A DNA stretch of 64,000 nucleotides from Strigops habroptila (lineage: Eukaryota; Chordata; Aves; Psittaciformes; Psittacidae): assembly GCF_004027225.2 (NCBI RefSeq), contig NC_044283.2:13038992-13102991 (forward strand), read 5' to 3'. Every line of letters begins with the position of its first letter. Position 1 is the stretch's first letter. Positions 28,201-40,200 of this stretch are shown here, piece after piece. Below the pieces are notes generated by a model. The model did not search any database, was not told the origin of the DNA, and saw nothing but the letters and a program-made list of their open reading frames with translations. The translations under genes and the position numbers were made by a program.

Positions 28201-31200
28201 ACTGGCTACAGGGAAGATGTAGTCAAGCTTAAAGGTTATAAAGCGGGGGCATGCTGAGTACTTTGAAACTGTATAATGAGGAATAGACTGAGGGATTGCA
28301 GTTAGTAAAGGCCATGAGTGTTTTCTGGGAACTTAAGAAATAAATAGGAAAATAGGAAGAAAGGATGGGCTTACAGGCTGACAGAGCTCCACGGTCCAGG
28401 CTGGGTTTGCTCAGCATGGAAGTCAGCAAGGAGGGGCCAGCTCCTGCTTTGTGTTTCCCCATGAGCTGCCTGGACTTCGCAGGAAGACATAACACCAGGG
28501 ATCACTTGAAGGTTTTATCCTGCACGTATCCTGGGGCATTTAGTCTTGTAATTGTGAATAAACAAATTCTCTGTGTGCATGTGAACAGCCATACTGTCTG
28601 CCTGAGGATGTATTTGGTCATTCTAGACTCATGGAGGAGTTATGTCTTCATCAGAGAGCCTTATTCATTTTGTGTAGAGAACATGAATAACATGAACAGA
28701 TCTCTTTCTTTTTCCTCTTGCCTCAGGAAGCACAGTTTTCATGACAGCTACTTTGAAATGCAGCATACACAGCTTAGACAGCTCAGAATTTACTTTTCGT
28801 TTAAGCTAGAAACCTCTGAGATCAGTCCCTGTACCAAACTGGGGATATTGTCAGTATACTAAAGAGTGAGGCAAATCTATAAACTAATCTGAATTCATAT
28901 GTACAAACTATATGAACAGAAGATGTTTAGAATTCCCATTCTTAGAATAAGAAGCTGTGTAAATAATCAAATCTTTGAAATAAATAGCAAAACTTGTAGG
29001 GGTTTAAATACAGTTGGTTCTTGGCAAACAACACTCAACACTGGCATTTCTTACTGATTTCTGTAACTTGGAGCTGTCATCTTTCATGGTGTTGTATGAC
29101 TGCCAACATAAATCCTTCCATCTTTGGAAGGTGAAAGGAGAGGTGTGGTGAGCTGCCCCTGTAACTGGTTTCCGGCTTTGCTTCCACTCCTTCCCAGTGT
29201 CTGCCATCAGCTAAGCTGGGTGCTTTGGGCAGTAGGGTTGAGAAAAAGCAAGTCTGTGTGCAAATTCAGATACACAGTTCCTACAGTTTCTCGGCACTTT
29301 GGGGAAACTTAACTAGAAGTTTTATCTGTGAAAAAGCGTAGTTTCAGGTCAAGCTGAAATGTTTTCCTGATTAGCTGAAGAAAGCTATAAAGAAACCCAG
29401 TGACTCACAGAACCTTATGCAAGTTTTGTGCTTACTTTAGCCACCATTGCTTTCTCTGATATTTGGCTACAAGCAATCTCATTTGTGGTGGTGGCTGGGC
29501 TGTACCAGGGCTTAACACACAATCCAACAAATTACCCCAGAGGAGAGGGGATTCAGGCTTCTAGTCCTAGCAGCTGTAATACAGCTACAGAGCCATGCTT
29601 TATTTCTGACAGTCACTGGTGAAAAGCCTGGTCCGTACATATTCTATGCCTTATTTTTCCTGAAGTTTTTGTTCAAATACAATCTGAGAATCCACTTACA
29701 TGGCAACACCTTCGAATTTTGTCTTGGAACAGGTGTGAACTCTTTTCAAGTCTACATGGCCTACAAAGATCTCTACCAAATGTCCGACAGCCAGGTATTG
29801 CTCTGGATGCTTTACATTGCTGTGATCTGTCCTCTCTCCTGTGATCTCCCAGCGCTTGAGGATTTGCTAAGGTTGAATCCCAGAGGAACATGCCCACTGA
29901 CCTGAGTGGCACTGGGGGAAATATGCAGTGGGGGAGTTCTCCCTGGAGGGTCAGTGCTGAGCAGTGTGGAATATCTATGTGTTCCTTCAAGTGTATGACA
30001 TGCATTTACTGCAAAGATTTTTTGGTGTCTCCCAACATTGCCACCATTCAGCACTGCTCAGGATTTTACCCTCACTGTGTTTTACTGTTACCTTTCAAGA
30101 ACTTTAGTTCAGAGAGAGAAGAAAAGATTAAACACTCGAGGCAGGGGCAGTTTTGAGGTTTCAAGAGTTTCTCAGTCAGAGCAAACAGCTAAATGGAGTT
30201 GCTCTTTGAGGGAGGTGGCCTTTTCTCATTAGGGCTGGAGATAACAATGAGCTTGTTTGTCCAGAGCTCATTACAGATTCCAGACTCTTCAGCTTTCCCA
30301 TTCATTAGGATCAGGTCATTGTAAATCGACAATGACATCTGTTAGTAATAATAATGTTTGCTTATTCAGTTGAGAAAATGTTTCTTTCTTACTTATTCCC
30401 AGAGCGATAGCTCTCAGTCTCTTAAATAACTATTCCTAAACCTCTAATACATGTGGTTTTAATTGGAATTTTAGACATAATAATATATAAATATTCTCTG
30501 AGAGGCAGTACCTGTTAAATTCAACTCCCTGTTAGAATTGTCAAGAGAAATACATGTTTAATGTGTGGCTAGACTAATGCCTGTTACCTTGTTTAAATGC
30601 ACATGTTCCAAGCTGTGTATTCAGCTAGCTATTCAATGCTATCTGAATGCCTAGTGCAAAAGTAGACACTGAAGAAACCATGTCTTCAGTATTAGATCCG
30701 TGTTTGAAAACTGTGCTCCCACGTTACTAAAGCTGGTTTAAACTGGGAACACATTAGCTGAATACCTTTTGGAAAGGGAACTAAATTCTAGTAGGTCTGT
30801 GCTCAGAAATTCTCAGTAAAAGCAATAGCATCAACTATTTCCCTTCTGTATAGATGGGTTTTGCATCTTAGAAAGCAATAATACAAAAAAAAAGGATGCT
30901 CTAGAGAAAATACTGAAACTTTTAATTGCAAAATTAAAGATGATGAAAGCTTGACACTGTCTGCTCTAAGAAGATGGTGCAAAATGCCTGCAATTCAGAA
31001 AAGAGGTATTCTGGCTGTACTAAAATGTCTGAGAATAATTCCATTTTACATTTGCTAAAACAATGTAAAAGAGACTACTTGCTAAACTTAGGCCTGTGTT
31101 GAAGGGTGTGAAGAGGTAGCCCTGCAGTATAGGGGGCTGGGGGAGGCACTGTGTCCAAGGGAGATGCAACCCTGCTTGGGACTTTCCACCCTGTGTTGGT

Positions 31201-34200
31201 GCAGAAGCTTGTCCTGGGGCTGGCTGGTGTGTAAGGGGATGGGTAGATCAACACCAAGCAGTGAAGCACACTGTGTAGAGAGTGGAGAGTGGAAAAGGGA
31301 GATAATTTGATATTCACCTGTGTAATCACCAGCATAGAAGGTGCAAAGCTGCGGTGAACAGAGAAGTCTGAGTGTTAAGTAATGTGTTTTCCTTATTCAG
31401 CAGTGTTTCCTTCTTTGTACTACCTGCAGCTTTATGAAGCCTTTACCTTTCTAAAAAGTCTTGGGGCTGTTATCCTGGTCCATGCTGAAAATGGAGACTT
31501 GATAGCTCAGGTGAGTGAACTGTCGCATTTGCTTCACTTTGTGAGGAGATAGACACAAGAGAGGAGAAGTAAAACTCTTCAGGCAGAGTATGGGTAGAAA
31601 GAAAGGAACTACCTGGTAAGTGTCTTAATTGAGCCTGGTGCTCTACACACTACTGATGTACAGCCTGGGATTAGAGGATGGAGGCACTTTTGCATGCTTT
31701 GGCACAGAGCATCCATGAGGTAGAGCAACGATCCAGACAGCGATCTCTTCTGAATCCAGCAGGGACAAGTGGGCCAGAACAATGTAAATCCTTGCTCGGG
31801 GATTTTGGGGACAAAAAGTGTCAGTGAGAAGCTTTATGCTAATGTCTCTTGCTGGAGCTATCAGCATGAGCAGCATAGTGAGGTTAGAGTGGGTGGTAAA
31901 CCTCTCAGGCCTATTTATTTTTGAGAATATTCTTATAAATCTCTGAAGTTTGAGAATAAGAAACCACCACGATCCTCTAAACATTTAAAAAACGTGTGTT
32001 AAAGTGTAAGTCATGCTCTTTGACGATGTCTCTCAGAACCAGGAAACTGGGCTCACATTCAGTGTATTCCATTAAAATGTCCCGGATGCCCAGTGCAGTC
32101 TTTGCAGGTCAGGTTCCTCACGTAGGTGCTGTCCTCACAGTGGAGTGTGTCATAGCTCTGATCTGTGCTTGGGAAGAGGTATCCCAAGGACAGAAGTCGA
32201 TAGTAAACCTCCTGCTGGTCTTTCAGAGGCCAGGATTCTCCCATAAAACAGAATGGGTGGGCTTGGGTGGGTGTCATTATGACTTTATTCATCTGTGGCA
32301 GATAAATCTTTTAAGGCTGTTGCAGAGGTGTCTCCCTCCTCTGATCCCTTGTACATACATCGAGCCCCTCTCGACGAGTCCGTGAGGCCCTGAGTGTTTT
32401 ATCTGCTGAGCTCTTTATCTACTGCTCATCCGCTAAGGACTTGGCTGCAGAGCTGACAGGGAAATTACAATGGCTAAAACCAAGTTATCTTTGAGATCAG
32501 GACTTGGGAAACCACTTTATCTCATGGTTAAGGGAGAACGTCAAGTGGGTGCTTAAGTGGTTGGGCAGTGTGTAAGGGCTCTTGCCAACGCTGGTTTATC
32601 TTCTTGTTTGTCCATCTGTGGGGTTCTGTCCTTTAACTGGCTGGTAAGAATTTACCCCTTTTGAGAGCCATCTTTCCCTTTTCCCTTGGAGCTTGGCCAA
32701 AATAACCACTGGGCTCAAAAGTTGCTAGTGAGGAGTCAGCAGAACACATGGTGCAGTTGTGTCCTTCCCCCACTGAAATTAGGTGAAAAAGCCTCATTTG
32801 GATTCAAGAGGGGAAAAAAAGCTGATGTGCCATGAAGTTTAGCATGATTTAAAACTACCAAAATACATAATTTATAGTTTTAATACAGCATAAAATATCC
32901 TGTAGAATGAAAATGAATTCTAAGAAATATAGTAAGTCTATTACTTTAGGAATAGCAAAATAAATCAGATGGCACCTGTGATGTTTTGATACATTCCACA
33001 TTAAAATCAAGGAGCACTCATGGAACTGCTTTTCTGATAGAAGTGTGTTTCAGTTACATTTTTTTTGATCAGCTTTAATATACAACCGTGGAATATGAAC
33101 ATACAGGACAGAAAAATTATTAGAAAAAGAGGAAGTAGTAAAGAAATGTAAATTATATTGGTTATACATCAGCATATTTCTTCACCATTGCCATGCCTCA
33201 TAAAATAGTCTTTCCTTATGCTTCTATTTAGAAGGATTGTTTGGATAGTGAAAAGAAAGCTGCCTGCAGTGAGGTTTTTCAGGACTATCCTGTGTGATAC
33301 AAATTTGATCTTATCAAGCAAATATTCTAGCTTATTAGCTATCAAATCCTTTTACAATGAGTAATTTTATCATATGATCTGATTTTATGACTTCCTTCAA
33401 GATGTAAATCTATCCTACTTTGTGTAGCCATTCTTTGTCCTCTTGCAATTTTTTTTCCTTTAATATAGTTGTGACTTAATTTTTTGTTTTATTTTAATTA
33501 TCAGAAGTCTTTAATTGGCACTGTTCAGCGCTGTTGCATTAATGATTTAGAACAGCTATTTTTAAGAATACCTGTGAGACATTGCGATTTTCTAACCAAA
33601 ATATTCTTAATTACACAGTCAGATTAATACATTCCTATTAATGCCTCTTCAGCCTTGATTGATTGCAACAAAGGCAAAAGTATATGTGAATATTAACTTA
33701 CTCAGGTTTTGCTGGAGCATGTTGGTAATGTGTGAGCTTTTCACCCTCAGGGACTTGGGATCAAATATTTATTAGATGACACAGTAAAGTATGTTCGGTA
33801 ACTGCATCCTGGTCTCTAGGGTACATTTGTCTGTATCAGAGAGTCATTCCATTTGTTGAACTCGGCTCATTAGAGACCTGTGGGCAGGGCAGGCCAGGGT
33901 CGGAGGTACATCAACAGCTCTGGTCCCACTTCTGCTCTGCCAGCGGACCTGGACCAACCTCAGATCAGAAGGGGTTGACCACCATTTTCTGCAAAAAGGA
34001 AAATTATTCTAATACCACTGCTTGACCTTAAATTAAAACATAGGTGAAGCTTTTTATCTATTAAAAAAAATAATACTACTGTGAAGCTGGATAGCACAGA
34101 TTTTTTTTCTGACAATCCCTCATTGATCCTAAAATGGGCTTGTTGGTGTGGACACAGTGCCCTCACAACTAGAGGGCACTGTTTTGCTTTCTTGAAAAGA

Positions 34201-37200
34201 ATTTTAGTGATTCATTTTGTAGGAAAAAGGTGTTACAGAAAACTGGATGCCAAAGGCAAGACTTTATTTGATGAAGTGGCAGCAATGTTCAAAGTTTAAG
34301 GAAGGTAATGGTGCTCCAGGGATTGCATCCAGAGAAGAACTTGTGCAAGTAAAGAAAGAATTGCAGGCTGGAAATATCCCTAACTACTGTTCAGTGTATT
34401 GATTGATTGAAGTCTGTTGCCTGGGTTGGTGACTTGGTGTCAAGATTTTCTGGAGGGTAGAGGAGATTTTTGGTGGTGCAGCCCAGTGGCGACTCGAGGC
34501 ACAGATACACTCTATGACACTGCAGAGACGAATCTGCCCCTGAAATCTGTGCTGGCTGTGCAGAGCGGTCACCGGGGTGGCATGGGACAAGTTTAGAGCC
34601 AGTGTTGTCAGTCCTGCTCCCCCAGCAGCACATTTATGCAGCTGCATTTACACAGACAAAAAAGGGGCAGTCAGATGACATGGCTGTTAATCCTTCAGAG
34701 GATGCCCGGTGCAAGGGTCTCGTTCTGGAGCAGTTGTCAGCATTTATCTCTTATGTTGCAGGAACAAAAACGTATCCTGGAGATGGGAATCACTGGACCT
34801 GAGGGACATGCCCTGAGCAGGCCTGAGGAGGTAAGAGACTTCACTCATTTTGTCATTCATGGAAGTATTTTGTCGAGCATGTAGTATTGGAGCTTGGCTT
34901 CCGTGTGTGCACGATAGATGGGTACTTGGAGGAAGGCAACAGTCTGCTTCTCCCACAGCCTCTTCCAGTATTACTCAAAGACTTGAAAATTCCAGGTCCC
35001 CTTCAGCTTGTTTGTCCAAAATACCCTTTCACTGCTGCAGCAGGTGCGTTCCCTCAGTCCAGGGATGAGCTTGTCCTTGTACCCTCAGGAGTCACACCTC
35101 CTGCTGCCCCACAAGCATGGGTGTGCATGTGGTTTTTTAGTGTGGCCCTTGTGATGACAAAAAAAATGGGCTTATCAGGGTAAAAAATGGCAGTGCAGCT
35201 TGTGGGTTAGGATTTGGAATAACTGCATTCATTATATGGCTTTAGCTGAAAACCTCCTACAAGATGCATGTGTACATCTATACCATGCATATAAATACAC
35301 CCACATATAAATACGCTTATGCTGGCAGATATATTAGTAGTAGAAGTGCAGGCTGTAGAAATGCAAATATGTGAACATGGAAAGATGCTGCGAGGCAGCT
35401 CGATTTATGCAGCTCTCTTCTAATAAAAACCAGGCTCTGGCGTGGATCATCTCAGGCATCTAGAAAGGGTTTCTTTAATGAGAAGGAAAAGGTGGAGCCA
35501 TGTGGATGTCCCTTAATGTACGCAGTTCAGACCATTAATGGGATGGCGGAGGGCGGTAGTGGGAAATGACTGCTTTCTTTGGAGACTAAAGAGACAAAGT
35601 CCTGGGGATTTGAGGCTAAACTTGAAGAGATTGTGGTGGTTTGCAGATCTTTATATAACCTCTCCCCAAGGCAAAAGGAATCAGCTTAATTGGTTGCATT
35701 CTTCTATTGAGCTGTTTATGTACTTTTTCATTTTGTTGTTTAACTTCCACTTAAATTATTCTAAAAGAATGGAGTTGATTCCTTTTAATAAGAACAAGGG
35801 ACTAAAGAAAAATCTGCATTTGCAGTTTCCAGAAAGGAATTTTGCATCTTTCTGACCATGCATCTGACCACTATCTCTAGGTTACAGAGGTCCTGCCTCC
35901 TTCCCTAGGGCTTCCATTGCAAATGTGATAAAAGTCCTCAGACAACCTGAAGTGACAGTCTGATTTAAGAAAACCTATGTAACAAAACTGTGAAGAATTA
36001 AGCCACTGTAAGGGCTAAGTTCTCAACTTTTCTAGCACAACACTTTAGAGAAATTACTGTACCGTGGAGTCAGTATTTTCAGTGACAACACAGTTTTAGG
36101 TATTAAAACACTAATACTGTGAGTGCATCTGGGAAGGAGGCATAAAACTGATGACTGGGGAAAGGAGTCTCCAGAGCTGCTGGGAAACACTGCTCCTCTG
36201 TCTGAAGATGACTGCTTTGTATGCTTATGTCCTGGATAGCTCCCTGGGAGGAGGTTGCCTTTATGCTTGCTGACAGAGGGGACTTACTGGGCAATGCTTC
36301 AAAGGCTTCTATGGATTATGGGCTAAATTCAGTCCATAGTGCTGAAGTTGCTGATTGAGAACACTTTACATTCACTGTCATCCTTATGTAAAGATTGCGT
36401 AGGGTAAGCTGCCAAGCATTGTTTAGAGGTTGTCTCCGAGCTGGGTCAATGTTTGCTTGCTTCATTCTCCTTCCAACTGCAGGGTGGAAGTCTGAAGCAG
36501 AAAGGTGGGAGGGAGGTAAGGAGGAGCCCCATCAGCTGCTTGGATGTGACCATTACTGGCGTGCAGGGAGCCAGGGAGCTGTATTTGTACCAGGCAGCTG
36601 TACCCCATTAGTGAGTACAGCCTGGCTGTGGTTACTCCTCATGTTAAGTGTCTGAAGTTTGGCTTAGCTCCCTGTTTCCCAGCACTGCATCCCTCTCTAT
36701 GGAAAAAGCAGAATTGACCTCTGAAGAGTTGTTGCTAAACAGTGAGCAGTATGGCTCAGTGCTCCACTTCATTTTTTCTTCAGTCTGCTTTTGCAGTTAA
36801 CATTTTCCTCCTTGCTTTCCCTAGCTTGAAGCAGAAGCAGTTTTCCGTGCCATCACCATTGCCAGTCGAATAAACTGCCCGGTGTACATCACCAAGGTGA
36901 TGAGCAAGAGTGCAGCTGATATCATTGCATTGGCCAGAAAGAAAGGTGAGAGACTTTGTTTTCTCCCAAAACTCTTTTGTTGTTGTTGTTGTTGAATAGA
37001 AGCTCAGTGGAAAAACCTGTACATCTTGACCCAAATTACAAGCTGGAGAGAGAGGTTACCAAAGAATGGTAACACCATCACAGACCCTAAATGTTTACAA
37101 CTGGGGAAGATGAAAGGAAATCCTTCTACATTTTTCAGTTGGCAAACTCTCTCCCCAAACTGTTCCCTTGAAATTGTGTTGTAACTCTTCTTTATCCTTC

Positions 37201-40200
37201 TTTTCCCTTTTATTTTTACCTTAGACTGCTATATCTCTGTTCATGGGAGGGAGATACTTTATTCCTAACAGGGTCTAGCACATCCTCTGTGCCTTCTGGC
37301 AGTATTTCAAGGTGTTACCCTCTGAGGGGTGGCTTGGGCAGTGAGCCTGCTGATAGAGATGCCTGGTGCTCACTCCTGGCCTTGCTGCTGGAGGCTGACC
37401 CCATCAGATGTGCACCAAGGGTTGACGCTGCTTGCTGGGGCAGGGAGGGATCCAGGTTACAAAGCACCCAAAAGGGACTTGTGAGCCTGGAGGCAGGCAC
37501 TGTGGAAGCTGCATTTGCAAGTCAGGTCTGTTGTGCTGGTTGGTGCTACAAAGCGTGTGAACAATATGGAAAAGCCAAAGAGCAAAATATCATCATGAAA
37601 TTTGTATTCTTGGAGACTTGGAGTATGGTGCTGGGACCATATGCTGCTATCTGCTGGTGCTGTGCCCAACCTGGGAGTAGTAAAAAGGCATCTGTCTGCT
37701 GGAGCCCATCCTCCACCTAAATGCGCTCCGAATCAGAACAACAGAGAGAACATGGCTGTGATTAAAACAGTACAAATTAAAACCAGACCTGAACGGTCTC
37801 CTTCTGGATTAGAAAGGGAGCTTTGTAAATATGCTGATCAAAAGCACGTGTAGCTCAGAGAGACTCCTGATTAATATTTTATCATACGGACAAAGTGGGG
37901 GCTGCTTAATTTTCTGGGACCTACACTGGCTGTGTAGCAATGTTTAAATTATATATGGCTGCAGGCAGCAAGTGGTGTAATGTGGTGAAGAGAAAGTGGA
38001 TTGTAATCAGTTCCTATATATCCTTGCTTTCCCCAAGGTCCCCTTGTTTTTGGAGAGCCGATCACTGCCAGCTTGGGGACAGATGGGACACATTACTGGA
38101 GCAAAAACTGGGCCAAGGCTGCAGCTTTCGTGACCTCGCCACCTCTGAGCCCTGATCCTACTACTCCAGATCATTTAAATTCACTCTTAGCATGGTAAGA
38201 CCTTCTTTTTTTTACAGGCTGATGGACAGGCAAGTGCAAAAGCCACATGGGATGGAGCATCTAGGGATCAGCTCAGTTTCCTTTAGACAGTCTCATACAT
38301 GAAGCAGCAGAGAAAGGAGGTAGAAAACCAGGGATGGTTACAGCCCTATGTTTAGGGTTGTCACTAGAGAGATGAAAAGAATGTGGACAGCAGAGGGAGA
38401 AGTATTGTTCTCACGTTGTAAAGAAGACATCAGGAATGCCTTGCCAGCAGTCTGGACCATAAACCCATCCCTGGAAGTATTTCCTGCCTGTGGCCAATTG
38501 TGGATCTTCTTTAGCTTAAGTAAAAGACCATCTGCTTTGAAATGATATGGAAATTCACAGCTGAAATCCCACTAGGACAGATTACTAGTGCTGGAGTAAG
38601 GAACTAAACTTACCACTTGAAACTTTATTTAACACCATATGGTGGCACTCATCTCACCTGCTGGCTCCCCTTGCTAGGGTTTCCGCTGCTCTAAGACAGA
38701 GAAATAGAATCTAAGTGACCTGTTAGTCTTCAGAAAACATTTTCTCCCATGTTAGTTTTGCACATGACTGATTGGCAGGCTGTATGGCCAGCTGTGCCAG
38801 CGTGACTGGTAGCTTAAGGACCCTGCTTGGGCAGAGCTGCCCTTTAGGTGGATGGGCACATATGTGTGATGGGAAGCTGCCATCAATCAGTGCCACTGGT
38901 TCAGTATGCACGCATCTCTCCTTGCACATGGTGTGTCAGGAGGTGGAGGCCACCAAACCCAGGTTTTAACTCAGCTGCCCCGATGATGCTGCATGGACAA
39001 CACTGCTAATGAAAGCACAGCTGAGCTCTGAGTTAACATGTGATTCTGGAAAGAATGTGCAAGAATTTGTTCTGTTGTGACAGTCTGATGGCAGAAGTGA
39101 TTTTCCATAATTGAACTTTTTGTTCCTTAAAATAAGGACAAGGAAGAAAAATTGCTTTTCTGGTCTGATCTGTCACTATCAGTACTGTCAGGAGTGAAGC
39201 TCATTGTGTAAGGGTAAGGGTCTTAGCCAGCATATGTGAACGTGTATCAAAATGTTTGGCTCTGTACTCTCAGACTATGTGTTTTCTAGAAGAGAGTCGC
39301 AAAATAATAGTATGTGGGTCAAAACAGATTAGCTAAAATAGCAAGAGAATTTTTAGAACTGGAATCCAAATAATGACTTTTTAAAAATTAACATCAGAAA
39401 GACAAACTGAGGGGTCACAGAAGTTTTCATTATCCTCCAAGCATGCAAATACGCAGCCTAGTGCTTGTGCTGTTTTCCACAGAAAGTGTTGATTTTTCAG
39501 GGAAGAGCTGAATGTGTAAAGATCCAACATGTCTCATGGGGTTGGTTTGCAGACTGGATTTGCCTTATGAGATTTGGTCCTTCTTTCATCTGTGGGTGTC
39601 ATGGTTTAACCCCAGCCAGCAACTAAGTACCACAGAGCTGCTTGCTCACCCCCCTGACTCTGGTGGGATGGGGAGGAGAACTGGAAGAAGGTAAAACCTG
39701 TGGGTTGAGATAAGAACACTTCAATAATTGAAATAGAGACAAATATAATGATATTAATAATAGTAACAACAACAATAATACTAGTAGTAGTAGCAGTAAT
39801 GAAAAGGGGACTAACAAAATGAGAGAGAGGAATAAACCCCAAGAAACCCAGGAGATGCACAACACAATTGCTCACCACCCGCTGACCGATACCCAGCCTG
39901 ACCTGGGCAGCGATCAATCCCTTCCAGCCAACTGCCCCCAGTTTATACACTGAGCATGACGTGCTGTGGTATGGAATACCCCTTTGGCTAGTTTGAGTCA
40001 GTGTCCTGTCTCTTCTCTCTCCTGGCTTCTTGTGTCCCTCCTGAATGGCAGAGCATGAGACTGAAAAGTCCTTGGTCAGGGTAAGCGCTGCTCAGCAACA
40101 ACTAAAACATCAGTGTGTTGTCAGCATTGTTCCCAAACTGAAGCCAAAACAGCACTGCACCAGCTACTAGGAAGAAAATTAACTCTTATCTGAGCTGAAA

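Noticed and set aside
28365-28862. 165-codon plus-strand frame in intron 4
   Set aside because: Composition is not protein-like, with no motif or suitable splice sites joining it to CRMP1.
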